DNA from: Lactococcus cremoris subsp. cremoris NBRC 100676
Lineage (GTDB): Bacteria > Bacillota > Bacilli > Lactobacillales > Streptococcaceae
Assembly: GCF_001591705.1 (NCBI RefSeq)
Contig: NZ_BCVK01000003.1
Span: forward strand, 1-64,000
Reading direction: 5' to 3'
DNA: 64,000 nucleotides
This document shows, one piece after another, positions 26,552 through 36,768 of the stretch. The translations under genes and the position numbers were made by a program. Below the pieces are notes generated by a model, which searched no databases, was not told where the DNA came from, and saw only the letters and a list, made by a program, of their open reading frames with translations. The stretch's first letter is position 1; the number at the start of each line of letters is the position of its first letter.

Positions 26552-26566
26552 TTCGACAAACCCTTT

Positions 26567-27478
26567 CTAGAGACGAACTCGTGGATCAACAATTGCAGTC
26601 AGAATATCTGTAACTAAGATAAATAACATCAAGATTACTGCATAGACAATTGTTGTTGCCATAATAACTGGGAAGTCTTTGGCTGGAATTGAATCAACAA
26701 ATTGTGAACCAATCCCGGGGATTGAAAAGATTTTTTCAATCAAGACCGAACCTGTCAAAAGATTGGCAGCCATTGGCCCAATCAAAGTCAACATCGGAAT
26801 CAATGAATTACGCAATGCATGTTTATTGACCACTTCTTTTTCAGAAAGTCCTTTAGCACGAGCTAACAAGATGTAGTCAGAAGATAAAGACTCAATCATT
26901 TCAGAACGAACAAAACGGGTTACCACAGCCATTGGAGCGAAAGATAGAGCTATTGTTGGCATAATTGTCTGTGAGAAGGTTCCCCAACCAGAAATTGGGA
27001 AAAGATTCAAATTGAACCCTAAGTAAAGAAGGATTAAGGTACCAATTACGAATGAAGGAACGGAAATCCCTAGGACTGAGACAAAACCAAAAATTCCATC
27101 AAGCAATCCATTTTTACGACGAGCGGAAGCTTTTTCCATGAAGGCTCCAAGAACTGTTCCAAGAATAAGTGCTTGGACCCCAAGTTGCATTGAAACTGGT
27201 AAACGTTGAGCGATCATTGTAATAACCGGTTGATTTGTATAAACAAATGATGTACCAAAATTACCTGTGAACATATGTCCAACATAGATAAAGTATTGTT
27301 GCCAAAGCGGTTTATCTAAACCATAGGTATGTTTTAAAATTTCCAGTTGATCTGGCGTTAGTTTGGGATTTGAGAAAGGTGTTCCGGGCATGACTTGCAT
27401 CATAAAGAAAGTCAATGTCACAATCAGGAACAAAGTCAGAAGCAAAAGTCCCAAACGTTTAAGAATATATTTAACCAT
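26567..27478 (-). CDS. optB: Oligopeptide ABC transporter permease OptB
   Basis: Partner permease of OptC; 303 residues, six membrane segments, DppB/OppB family. N-terminus MVKYILKRLGLLLLTLFLIVTLTFFMMQVMPGTPF is characteristic, and the EAA loop reads LLARAKGLSEKEVVNKHALRN. 15 bp before optC. The gene is intact and directly follows the damaged optA. Confidence 0.95.
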   Translation of the reverse strand: MVKYILKRLGLLLLTLFLIVTLTFFMMQVMPGTPFSNPKLTPDQLEILKHTYGLDKPLWQQYFIYVGHMFTGNFGTSFVYTNQPVITMIAQRLPVSMQLGVQALILGTVLGAFMEKASARRKNGLLDGIFGFVSVLGISVPSFVIGTLILLYLGFNLNLFPISGWGTFSQTIMPTIALSFAPMAVVTRFVRSEMIESLSSDYILLARAKGLSEKEVVNKHALRNSLIPMLTLIGPMAANLLTGSVLIEKIFSIPGIGSQFVDSIPAKDFPVIMATTIVYAVILMLFILVTDILTAIVDPRVRL

Positions 27479-27556
27479 AAAAAATTTCCTAATCTAAGCG
27501 AAAAGATAGGGTTGGCAATCTGCCAATCCTAACTTTCTTGCTCTAAAACTCTATTA

Positions 27557-29038
27557 TTATTTGAGGTAAGCTGTTTTGAAGTCATACATTAAACCAGTTG
27601 AACCGAATCGTACATCCTTAAGGTTAGGATTACGCAGGACTGGAGTTGTACGGAAGTACAGTGGATTGAGATTTGATTCTGTATAAAGTGCTTCTTCAGC
27701 CGCTTTATAATCTGCAAAATGCTTTTCAGGATCAAGGGCATCTGTTACTTCGGCAGCTTTAATGGCTTTATCATAAGTAACATTGTTGATTTTACCATTG
27801 TTGTTTGGTCCATCTTTTACAAATAGGTCAAGGAAAGTTGATGGTTCAGCATAGTCACCACCCCAAAGAGAGATGACCATATCAAAGTTACCAGTTGTTG
27901 AGTCATTCAAACGTTGTTTAAATGGTACTGATTTGATATTAAGCGTCAATCCTGGAAGTTGTTTTTCCCATGCTTGTTTAAGGAAAGTTGCTGAATCTTT
28001 TGAAGCTGATGTATCATCAGTTGTTAAAGTCAACGTAAGTTTAGTTTCGCCAATTTCACTCAATCCTTTAGCCCAAGCTGCTTTTGCTGCTGTAGCATCG
28101 TATTTGTATGGTTGTGCTGCATACTTAGCGAAGTCTTCACCAGTATTTGTTTTAGCCATACCCGCTGGTGTTAATCCTGTCGCAGGATTAGAAGCAGGCA
28201 TTACTGTATCAACATATTGTTGGCGGTCGGTAGCGAGGTTGAAGGCTTCACGAATGTTCTTGTTAGCAAGAGCTTTATTTTTCCCAGATTGATTATATTG
28301 AATGTAAGCTGTTGTTGCTTCATCCAAAGATACGACATCTTTATTATTTTTATTTGCTTTGAAAAGGTCTGGGTCACCAATACTTGCTTGGACAATCTTA
28401 CCTTGTTTATAAAGGTTAAATGAAGTTTTAGGGTCTTGAACAACTTGGAAGTCGATTTCTTTAGTTTTAACTGCACTCTTATCCCAATAATCATCATTCT
28501 TCACGATTGAGAATGTTTGGTTTGAACCGTTCCAACCTTTTGATTTTTCGAATTTATATGGTCCTGAGTAAACCATCTTTTCTGATGATGTTCCATATTG
28601 TTTTCCATATTTTTCAACCACTTTTTGATTGAGTGGGTAATAAACAGAGTTAGCTGTCAAGAATTCAAAGTATGGTGTTGGTTGTGCAAGGGTAACAACA
28701 AATGTTTTGTCATCAGTTGCTTTAACACCAAGTGTTGATTTATCAGCTTTACCACCATTAATCTCGTTGGCGTTTTTAACTGGGCCAAGGAGGTATCCGT
28801 ATTCTGAAGCAGTCGCTGGATCAACCGCACGTTGCCAAGAATAAACGAAGTCTTTAGCTGTCAAAGCATCACCGTTTGACCATTTCAAGCCATCACGAAG
28901 ATGGAAAGTATAAGTCAAGCCATCTTTTGATACATCAACAGATTTTGCCAATTCTGGCTGTGCTTTACCATCTTTGTCCACACGTGTCAAACCTGCATTG
29001 GTGTTACCAATAATGATGTTTGAGTATGTATTTGTATT
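27557..29038 (-). pseudogene. optA: 5'-truncated peptide-binding protein gene OptA (DppP-like)
   Basis: Extracytoplasmic solute-binding protein of the OppA/DppA (SBP_bac_5) family: GLTYTFHLRDGLKWSNGDALTAKDFVYSWQRAV and SGPYKFEKSKGWNG are diagnostic. The reading frame can be followed back to YSNIIIGNTNAGLTRVD, but directly before it lies TAG and non-coding sequence ending in a terminator-like hairpin (29062-29098). The signal peptide, lipobox Cys and about 25 mature residues are thus missing, probably by deletion. A TTG could start a 477-residue product, but it would be cytoplasmic and useless for uptake. About 480 downstream codons are free of stops, so the loss looks recent. Confidence 0.85.
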
Positions 29039-29106
29039 CTATTTCAACCAGTAAGAATATTCAATAAAAAAGATAAATTTTCAGAAAATTTATCTTTATG
29101 TTTTAA

Positions 29107-30760
29107 TTATTTAATATAAGCCGATTTTAAGTCGTAAGCTAGACCTGTTGAATGAAATTCTAAGCCTGTGATTTTAGGATTCATTAAAGCTGGATTGGCT
29201 TGAAAATCAATTGGATTGATATATGATCCTTCATAAAGAGCTGCTTCTGCCGCTTTATAATGTTCGTCTACTTTGGCTGGCTCAAGAACATCTGGTGTTG
29301 TTGTTGCTGCTTTAAAAGCATCATCATAGGTTTTACTTGAGAATTTTCCGTCATTATAGGATTGACCTGTTGTAAAGAGTTGCAAGAAGGTAGAGGGTTC
29401 AGCATAATCTCCACCCCAACCTGAGAGCACCATGTCAAAATTTCCATTTTGCGCATCATTCAGTCTTTGTTTGAATGGAACGAGTTTTAAATTAACCGTC
29501 AATCCTGGCAGATTTTGTTGATAAGCCGTTTGCAAGAAGTTAGCCGTTGCTTCTGATGGTGCCAAATCTCCAGCAGCTTCAAGGCTAAGACTGAGTTTGG
29601 TCAAACCAAGTTCTTTTAATCCGTTTGCCCAAAGTTCCTTTGCTTTTGTCGGGTCATAACTATAATCTTGTTTGGCATAAGTTGCAAAATCTTCTCCCGT
29701 TGAGGTCTTACTCATCCCCACTGGTATGAAACTTGTCGCAACGGTCGAGCCTGGGAGGGCTGTTTTGACAACCTCTGCTCGATTTGTTGCTAAGTTTAAA
29801 GCCTGACGGATGTCTTGATTTGCTAAAGCTTTTTGAGCATCAGGACTTGAGGCATTTTTTCCAGACTGATTGTATTCAATATAGTCTGTCCGTGCTTGTT
29901 TAAAGACTGTATAACCCTCTGTTTTTTTATTGGCATTAATCAAATCAGTTGTTGAAAGGAGTGTAAAGTCGAGTTTTCCTTGTTTATAGAGTTGAGCTCC
30001 TGTATTAGCATTTGAAATGACTTGAAAATCAATTTGTTTAGACTTGACTGCTGATTTATCATAATAATTTGGATTGGCATAAATTGAAAAATTCTTATTT
30101 GTTCCAGTCCAAGCTTTATCTGATTTGAACATGAATGGGCCATTATAGACGGTTTTATCTGAGGATGTCCCATATTGTTTACCATATTTATCAACGACTT
30201 TTTGATCAAGTGGATAATAAACGGGTTCTGACAAAAGGAATTTGAAATATGGTGTTGGTTGTGCCAAGGTGACTGTAAATTCTGTATCTGACTCAGCTTT
30301 AATTCCTAGACTATCAAGTGATGATTTACCAGAAATAATATCATTAGCTCCAGAAACTGCTCCCATCAAATAGGCATATTCTGAACCCGTTTTAGGGTCC
30401 ACTGCTCTTTTCCATGAATAAACAAAATCTTTAGCGGTCAATTTGTCACCGTTTGACCATTTCAAATTATCTTTAAGGGTGACCGTATAGGTCAAGCCGT
30501 CTTTTGAAACGTCAATTGATTTTGCAAGAGCCAAGGCAGCATTTCCTTTAGAGTCAACGCGTGTCAATCCTTCTTCAACATTTCCTGCAAACATCATAAG
30601 AATACTGGTCAGTTAAAATTGTGGTATCCAGCGAGGCCACATCAGTGGGAATTGAAAATTGAATGTTTTTTTGCTCACTTGTTTTTGAACCACAGGCCAC
30701 TAAAATAATTCCTGACAGAGCAATGACGGTGGTGAGCCCAATAATTTTTGCTTGTTTCAT
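29107..30760 (-). pseudogene. optS: Frameshifted peptide-binding lipoprotein gene OptS (DppA-like)
   Basis: First gene of the opt operon. The N-terminus is a lipoprotein signal with lipobox GIILVACGS, and the frame runs to TDQYSYDVCRKC and stops (30575-30760). The remainder, starting MFAGNVEEGLTRVDSKG, continues in another frame to the natural end. The junction reads TATGATGTTTGCA; restoring 2 bases (TATGATATGTTTGCA) would give YSYDMFAG. About 60 residues plus 495 residues fit one 550-residue binding protein. Unless the frame is restored by slippage or this is a sequence error, no full OptS is made. Family markers: GLTYTVTLKDNLKWSNGD, VYNGPFMFKSDKAW. Confidence 0.87.
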
Positions 30761-30799
30761 CTGGTTTCTCCAAATCCTAAAAGTACTATCGAATTTTCT

Positions 30800-30815
30800 A
30801 ATTATTCTGAAAATT
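30800..30815 (-). promoter_or_regulatory. CodY-like box in the opt leader
   Basis: AATTTTCAGAATAATT matches the 15-nt CodY consensus (AATTTTCWGAAAATT) with two differences and overlaps a weaker second match at 30792-30806. It lies just downstream of the promoter, as expected for repression under amino-acid excess. CodY control of opt is known in L. lactis. Confidence 0.7.
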
Positions 30816-30827
30816 AAACGTGGACCT

Positions 30828-30856
30828 ATTATACTTCTTCAAAAATCTAATGTCAA
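30828..30856 (-). promoter_or_regulatory. Consensus promoter of the opt operon
   Basis: TTGACA (30856-30851), 17-nt spacer, TATAAT (30833-30828): a perfect sigma-A promoter, about 68 nt before the optS ATG. Confidence 0.93.
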
Positions 30857-30893
30857 GAATATTATTGTATTTTTCTGACAATTTAACAAAACT

Positions 30894-30925
30894 AAAAAGT
30901 ACCGACTCTTGTCAGTACTTTTTTG
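30894..30925 (-). terminator. Terminator of murF
   Basis: AAAAGTAC...GTACTTTT hairpin containing the GTCAGTA motif, ending in U-runs; insulates murF from the opt promoter. Confidence 0.75.
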
Positions 30926-30928
30926 TCA

Positions 30929-32251
30929 TTATAATTTTTCAACAACTTCTGAAAGTTTCATGCTGTTTGAACCCTTGAATAAAACTTGGTCTGCTGGTTT
31001 CAAATCTGCTGACAGACTTTCTGTCAGTAAATCCAAATCTGTAAAATAGCTGACAGGTTTGTCAGTCGAAATATCTGCCAAATTTTTCATCATTTCGCCA
31101 TAAAGATAGACTTTATCAATTTTTGTGAAATCAATCGATTTCAGCACCTCTTTATGAAGTTGAGCAGCAGTTGGCCCGAGTTCTAACATGTCAGCAAGAA
31201 CTGCGATTTTTCGACCATTTTCATTTTTAGGAATGGCTTGGAAAGTTTCCAAAATCAGGCGCATAGCTGTTGGATTGGCATTATAGACGTCGCTTAAAAG
31301 GTCAGCTCCATTTTTAGATTTTTTCCACTCTGTCCGATTTCTGGTCAGTTCAACTTCTTTCAAAGCATTTTTGATTTCAGCTTCTGTCAACCCATAATGT
31401 AAGCCAACATAAGCAGCTAACATAGCATTCGTTGCATTATATTTACCAGGAACTGGAATCGTTATTGATTCATCTAAAAAATTAGTTTCAAAAGTCAATC
31501 TTTCTTTGTGCTCAATTAATTTTGTAATGAATAAATCTTCACCGGGCAAACCAAAACGACTGATTTTTTGATTTTCTGGAATAAAAGCATTAATAATTGG
31601 GTCAGCAGGGGCAATTAATTCACCATGTAGACCAGCAGTAATACCCATTTTACCTTTTGCAATATTTTCACGACTACCCATAAATTCAAGATGAGCTTCA
31701 CCAATTAAGGTAATAAGAGCTAGTTCAGGTTGAGCTAGTTGTGAGAGAAAATCAATATCGCCAGGGTGGTCCATTCCCATTTCTAATACTAATTTTTCAG
31801 TATCCTCTGGCATGTGTAAAATTGTGTAAGGCAATCCAATTTCGTTATTATGATTTCCTTGTGTTTTATAGGTTTTATATTTTTTAGATAAAACAGCAGC
31901 AATCATATCCTTGGTGGTTGTTTTACCATTTGAGCCTGTCACCGCAATAACTGGAACTTTTGTTTTTTCCAGATAATATTTTGCTAATGTTTGGAAAGCT
32001 GCTAGATTATCATCAACCAAAAGATGAGCTTGTTCAACTTCTTTTTCTGAAAAGCTAATTATTGCTCCATTGTCAAAAGCAATCTCGATGAAATCATGAC
32101 CATCTCGTGCCCCTTTGAGTGGCAAAAAGATATCTCCTTTTTCAATTAAACGGCTGTCAAATTCAATTTTATTTACTGACAAATCTGCCAGTTGCGACCA
32201 ATCATTTTTTGCGCCAACGACTTGAGCGATTTCGTGAATTGTGAGTTTCAT
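30929..32251 (-). CDS. murF: UDP-MurNAc-tripeptide--D-Ala-D-Ala ligase MurF
   Basis: Adds D-Ala-D-Ala to the peptidoglycan precursor, using ATP. Mur ligase middle domain with VTGSNGKTTTKDM (P-loop), GNHNNEIGLPYTIL, EMGMDHPGDI, and C-terminal YNANPTAMRLILETF. Start chosen at MKLTIHE (GGAG 6-9 nt upstream), giving 440 residues; the longer frame to 32335 reads through the promoter. Lies downstream of ddl, which makes its substrate, but with its own promoter. The stretch 31009-31070 contains three copies of the CTGACAG/CTGTCAG motif inside the coding sequence. Confidence 0.97.
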   Translation of the reverse strand: MKLTIHEIAQVVGAKNDWSQLADLSVNKIEFDSRLIEKGDIFLPLKGARDGHDFIEIAFDNGAIISFSEKEVEQAHLLVDDNLAAFQTLAKYYLEKTKVPVIAVTGSNGKTTTKDMIAAVLSKKYKTYKTQGNHNNEIGLPYTILHMPEDTEKLVLEMGMDHPGDIDFLSQLAQPELALITLIGEAHLEFMGSRENIAKGKMGITAGLHGELIAPADPIINAFIPENQKISRFGLPGEDLFITKLIEHKERLTFETNFLDESITIPVPGKYNATNAMLAAYVGLHYGLTEAEIKNALKEVELTRNRTEWKKSKNGADLLSDVYNANPTAMRLILETFQAIPKNENGRKIAVLADMLELGPTAAQLHKEVLKSIDFTKIDKVYLYGEMMKNLADISTDKPVSYFTDLDLLTESLSADLKPADQVLFKGSNSMKLSEVVEKL

Positions 32252-32260
32252 AGTGACTCC

Positions 32261-32310
32261 ATTATAACACAGCCAGCCAGATGAAACACGTTTCGTGTGA
32301 CTGGCTTTCA
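32261..32310 (-). promoter_or_regulatory. murF promoter with hairpin shared with era
   Basis: GTGTTT, 17-nt spacer, TATAAT (32266-32261), 9 nt before ATG. The upstream sequence CCAGTCACACGAAACG...GTTTC...CTGGCTGTG is nearly the same as before era, including position relative to -35 and -10. Predicted transcription start leaves at most 3 nt of leader. Confidence 0.7.
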
Positions 32311-32370
32311 ATTTATTAGGACCGAATGAAACCAACCCTATCTGCGGTTATACCTTAGAATGATAATTTC

Positions 32371-32387
32371 TTACATCCGGCCTCCTT
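32371..32387 (-). other. Perfect Shine-Dalgarno followed by ATG-TAA
   Basis: AAGGAGG, 4-nt CCGG, ATG, TAA on the minus strand, about 35 nt after a TATAAT (near 32415). No longer ORF follows. Either a minimal start-stop element or the remnant of a lost small gene between ddl and murF. Confidence 0.35.
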
Positions 32388-32514
32388 ATCAACTTAAACT
32401 TTTTACTCTGAATTATAGAAAAAAGTAACACAGCCCATAAGCAGTGGTACTTTTTGCCCTTTTTACTGATGAAAAAATCTGTCAGCAATTAATTTACTGA
32501 CAGATTCGTATTTT

Positions 32515-33564
32515 TTATAAGAGATGATTTTCGCGTGTTTCAAAAGTTTCTTTAGCTAAATCAACTAATTTTTCAATTAAATCAGAGTAAGACAAGCCCA
32601 TATTTTCCCAAAGCAATGGATACATTGACCATTGAGTGAAACCAGGGATGGCATTGACTTCATTAAGATACACATTTCCATCTTTAGTCACAAAGAAATC
32701 ACAACGTGACAAACCAGCTCCATTAACTGCTTTATAAGCTTTCTTGGCATATTCTTGAATTTTTTGAGCTAAATCTGCTGAAACTTTTGCAGGAATGTCC
32801 ATTTGGATTTTATTATCAATATATTTTGAGTTGTAATCATAAAATCCAACATCTTTCACGACTTCTCCTGGAAGTGTTGCAGAAACGTCACTATTATTTC
32901 CCAAGACAGCACACTCGATTTCACGCGCATCCACCCCTTGTTCAATGACCACACGGTTATCATATTTGTAAGCTTCACTCAGGGCTGGTTGAAGATCTGC
33001 TAAATCATCAACTTTTGAAATCCCCACACTAGAACCCATATTAGCAGGTTTAACAAAAACTGGAAATTCTAATTTTTCGACGACTTCTTGAGCAATCTCC
33101 GCTTGATTTTCGTCAGCAAAAGCGGCAATATAAGGAACTTGTGGCACACCAACAGCTTCAAAAACATGTTTTGCTAATAATTTATCCATTGTACTTGAGG
33201 CAGATAAAATATTCGGTCCGACATATGCCAAACGCAAAATTTCTAAAAATCCTTGAATAGAGCCGTCTTCACCCATTGGACCATGTAGAACTGGAAATAC
33301 AACAGCATCTTTTTCATAAATTGCCGCAGGTGAAATCTTTGGATAAGACTCTGCCAAATCGTTTGTCAGTAATTTTTCTTCTTCAGCAGGTGTGTCAGTA
33401 AATTCTTGTGTTTTTATGAATTCACCACCCTTAGTGATAAAGTAAGTTTTCACAATAAAACGAGAATAATTGACAGCTCTCATCACTGATTCTGCTGATA
33501 AAACTGATACTTCTCGCTCAGCAGAACGACCACCATACAACAAAATTAATGTTTCTTTTGACAT
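32515..33564 (-). CDS. ddl: D-alanine--D-alanine ligase
   Basis: Makes D-Ala-D-Ala for the cell wall. ATP-grasp enzyme: [19 protein letters not shown] at the N-terminus, [37 protein letters not shown] (written in the sequence as [15 protein letters not shown]) at the C-terminal metal site. Start at MSKETLILL with AAGGAAG 5 nt upstream gives 349 residues, the family length; the longer frame is not conserved-looking. Tyr in the FTQWSMYP region and Tyr-type active site suggest the normal D-Ala rather than D-Lac class, though this is a weak call. Confidence 0.97.
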   Translation of the reverse strand: MSKETLILLYGGRSAEREVSVLSAESVMRAVNYSRFIVKTYFITKGGEFIKTQEFTDTPAEEEKLLTNDLAESYPKISPAAIYEKDAVVFPVLHGPMGEDGSIQGFLEILRLAYVGPNILSASSTMDKLLAKHVFEAVGVPQVPYIAAFADENQAEIAQEVVEKLEFPVFVKPANMGSSVGISKVDDLADLQPALSEAYKYDNRVVIEQGVDAREIECAVLGNNSDVSATLPGEVVKDVGFYDYNSKYIDNKIQMDIPAKVSADLAQKIQEYAKKAYKAVNGAGLSRCDFFVTKDGNVYLNEVNAIPGFTQWSMYPLLWENMGLSYSDLIEKLVDLAKETFETRENHLL

Positions 33565-33682
33565 ATTTCTTCCTTTTTTACTGACTGCCTTGTCAGTCGC
33601 TTCTTTTTTACTGACCATTTTTAAGATTTCTTTATAATACAAAACGTCAATAATTGTCTTTTTTATTTTACCACAGAAAAAA

Positions 33683-34279
33683 TCAAATTTCCAACCGATT
33701 CTCCACGGCTTTTGATAAGGTAACCTCATCAGCGTATTCTATATCAGACCCTACAGCTAATCCACGAGCCAGTCGTGTCACTTTAATTCCCGCAGGTTTA
33801 ATCATTCGAGCCAGATACATAGCGGTTGCTTCACCATCCGATGTCGCATTGGTCGCAATAATCACTTCTTTAACTTCTGAGTCCATTAACCTTGTAATCA
33901 AAGATTTAACATTAATTTCATCAGGAGAGATTCCGTTCATTGGACTAATTGTTCCATGTAAGACATGATAGAGTCCACGATATTCGCGGATTTTTTCCAT
34001 GGCAAGAACATCTTTAGATTCTTCGACAACCAATATCGTTGTTCTATCACGTGTGGGATCAGTACAAATAGCACAAGGATCACTTTCTGTTAAATTCCCA
34101 CAAATAGAGCAAAAGCGTAAATCTCGTTTTGCTGACAAGAGATTTTTCGCAAATTCATTGACATCTTGATCTTCCATGCCAATCGTATAAAAAGCTAGCC
34201 GTGTCGCCGTTTTCTTCCCAATTCCGGGTAATTTTGAAAATGACTCAATCAGGCGAGCAATAGGTTCTGGATAATACAT
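33683..34279 (-). CDS. recR: Recombination protein RecR
   Basis: DNA gap-repair mediator acting with RecO and RecF. N-terminal helix-hairpin-helix ([15 protein letters not shown]), zinc finger [16 protein letters not shown], and Toprim domain ([27 protein letters not shown]). 198 residues. Directly downstream of pbp2B and upstream of ddl, the order known in lactococci and streptococci. Confidence 0.97.
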   Translation of the reverse strand: MYYPEPIARLIESFSKLPGIGKKTATRLAFYTIGMEDQDVNEFAKNLLSAKRDLRFCSICGNLTESDPCAICTDPTRDRTTILVVEESKDVLAMEKIREYRGLYHVLHGTISPMNGISPDEINVKSLITRLMDSEVKEVIIATNATSDGEATAMYLARMIKPAGIKVTRLARGLAVGSDIEYADEVTLSKAVENRLEI

Positions 34280-34408
34280 ATTTCACCAATTCTTCACTTG
34301 TAAATATTTTATTCAATTTATTAATTTTACTATAAAAGGCTTAAAATGAAAAGGAAATGCGACAAGATTTTTAAAAGAAAAACCCTCATTCAAGAGGGCT
34401 TTTTTATT

Positions 34409-36574
34409 TTAATTTGTTCGAAAAGCTTCGTTTGAGTAGTATAAATCGGTAATTCCAGTGACAATGCTTTGGTTTGCCTTCGTACCACTAGAAGCATCAC
34501 TTTCAGTATTATCTGGCAACACAACTCCAATCGCAATCTCTGGATTGTCTGACGGAGCAAAAGCAACTGCATTATTTGCTGTTACGATAACTTGACTACC
34601 ATCTCCTAATATTTTCGTACTTTCGGAAGTACCCGTTTTACCAGAAATAGAAACCGTTGCAGCGCTCATTGGCTTACCAGTAGTCAAACCACCTGCACCA
34701 TGAACAACAGCATACATCCCTTGATGAAGAACATCCATATTGTCTGGAGTAATATTAACCTTATCCATAATTTTAGGCGTAATATTTTTAATTAAGGTTC
34801 CTGGTTGTCGATCATTTCCGCCCTCATAAATCCCTTGGACGATGTGTGGCGCTAAGCGCGTTCCATTATTTCCTAAAGTTGCAGCATAAACTGCCAATTG
34901 AAGTGGAGTATAGTTATCATACTGACCAAATGATTCATACAATACATTAACCCCAGAAGCATCTTTAGATTTTGCTGAAGGAATAAATCCTGTGGACTCT
35001 CCCGGAATATCGAATCCTGTTGAAGTCCCTAAACTGTAAGAAGCAAATGCGCTTCGTAGCTGCTCATAGACTTTAACCCGGTTACTATCATTGAGATATT
35101 GTCCAGCACCAGTATAAGGAGCCCCTAACATTCTCATTGCTAACTGCATCATATAAGTATTTGATGAATATTGCAGGGCTTCAACAGCCGTTAAAGCCAT
35201 TGGTGAAGCATCTCCCCACCAGTCATTGATAGGAGGTGAACCTTTAAATTGAATAGACTGCGCAGTTAAAGTGTCATTTCCCGAAATCACCCCTGCATTC
35301 CAAGCAGCAGTCAATGTTCCCATTTTCACAACAGACCCTGGCGTAAAGACGCTTTGGAAAGTTCCAAGTGTATTATCCGTAATTACTCCTGTATTAGGGT
35401 CACGGTTATATCCAGATAGGGCTAGTACTGCACCTGTTTTAACATTGAGAACAACAGCATAAGCCCCTCTGTTATACTGACCATAACCTTGGGCAATTAA
35501 TTGGTCCAATTGTGTTTTAACCAAATCGTTGACAGCATTTTGGAAATCTAGGTTAATCGTTAATTTTAAATCATCCCCACGTTTTCCTTTTTGAATTGTT
35601 TTTGTTCCAGAAACATCACCATTTTTATCAAATTTGACTTTGCTAATACTGTGCGTTCCTTGAAGTTCACTTTCGTAGCCTTTCTCAAGAAGTCCAGTTC
35701 CCACACGGTCATTACGTTGATAACCTTTTTTAAGATAGGCATCTAAATCTTCCGCCGGAATCCCCGATTTCTGTGAAGTAATAGTCCCCATTAATGGAGT
35801 TAGCGAATTTTGAGCATAAGAGCGATCCCAAGAAGTTCCAATCGTAATTCCTGGAAAATCTCCTTCTTGCTCCGCAATTGTCGCTTGTTGCTCTGCCGTA
35901 ATACTTCCAGTTGCAATTTTAGTAGTATTAAAAGTACTTGTACTATTCATTTCTTTGAATAATTTTGCGGCAAAAGTTTGTTCCGCCGTAAAGTTCAAGT
36001 CACTATCTTTAACTTTACTTAGCTCAATCTCATAGATTTGTGAGCCAGTTAAATCATTGCCTTGTTTATCTTTCTTTTCTTTATCAGTTAGCTTGTTTGC
36101 GATTTTTTCCAAATTTTTAGCATTAGCCAAGAAATAATCTTTTTTGTCACGAGTTGTCAAATCAGCAACATCAATATCATTAGATAAAATAGTTGCTAGC
36201 TTATTTGCCACCTGATACATTTCATCTGCTGTCGCATTTTGACTACGTGTGAATTCAACGGCTTGGACAGGGATTGTTGTTGCTAAAGCTTTACCACTTG
36301 CATCGTAAATATTTCCCCTCGGAGCTCCTTCGATAATCTGAACATCGCCACCGGCGCTAATTGATTTTTCGGCATAGAAATGAGAATTCAAAACTTGCAT
36401 GTGAAAAAGTTTTCCGATTAAAATCATAAACAGAACAAAAATAACGAAAAATAGAAGATTAATGCGTTTTGGGATTAATTTTGTTGGATCTTTTAATACT
36501 TTTGTTTCTTTATTTGTTTTTTTAGACTGATCGACTTTATTGCGCTTATCGTTTTTTCTTTTATTAACTGACAT
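34409..36574 (-). CDS. pbp2B: Class B penicillin-binding protein 2B (transpeptidase)
   Basis: Septal or side-wall cross-linking enzyme. Cytoplasmic Lys-rich N-terminus, one membrane anchor (residues about 38-56), dimerisation domain with RGNIYDASGKALA (86-98), then the transpeptidase domain: SxxK SVVK (414-417), SxN SSN (470-472), KTG (646-648). 721 residues. The first motif normally reads STxK; SVVK keeps both catalytic residues. Followed by recR, as in related species. No PASTA domains. Confidence 0.95.
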   Translation of the reverse strand: MSVNKRKNDKRNKVDQSKKTNKETKVLKDPTKLIPKRINLLFFVIFVLFMILIGKLFHMQVLNSHFYAEKSISAGGDVQIIEGAPRGNIYDASGKALATTIPVQAVEFTRSQNATADEMYQVANKLATILSNDIDVADLTTRDKKDYFLANAKNLEKIANKLTDKEKKDKQGNDLTGSQIYEIELSKVKDSDLNFTAEQTFAAKLFKEMNSTSTFNTTKIATGSITAEQQATIAEQEGDFPGITIGTSWDRSYAQNSLTPLMGTITSQKSGIPAEDLDAYLKKGYQRNDRVGTGLLEKGYESELQGTHSISKVKFDKNGDVSGTKTIQKGKRGDDLKLTINLDFQNAVNDLVKTQLDQLIAQGYGQYNRGAYAVVLNVKTGAVLALSGYNRDPNTGVITDNTLGTFQSVFTPGSVVKMGTLTAAWNAGVISGNDTLTAQSIQFKGSPPINDWWGDASPMALTAVEALQYSSNTYMMQLAMRMLGAPYTGAGQYLNDSNRVKVYEQLRSAFASYSLGTSTGFDIPGESTGFIPSAKSKDASGVNVLYESFGQYDNYTPLQLAVYAATLGNNGTRLAPHIVQGIYEGGNDRQPGTLIKNITPKIMDKVNITPDNMDVLHQGMYAVVHGAGGLTTGKPMSAATVSISGKTGTSESTKILGDGSQVIVTANNAVAFAPSDNPEIAIGVVLPDNTESDASSGTKANQSIVTGITDLYYSNEAFRTN

Positions 36575-36768
36575 TTGGACTCCAAGAATGAGTTTTATAA
36601 ATAATTTTTTAATTCAAAATTTGTACTTAAACATTTTACCACATTTATGAAAAGTTTTCCTTACAATTTTGATTAGTTCTAGTTTAATCGAGAAACGCAA
36701 CTTAATCAAGAAAAATGAAAAGACTAAAAAAGGAAACTCAGACAAGCTTCCTTTTTAAGAAAAACAAC

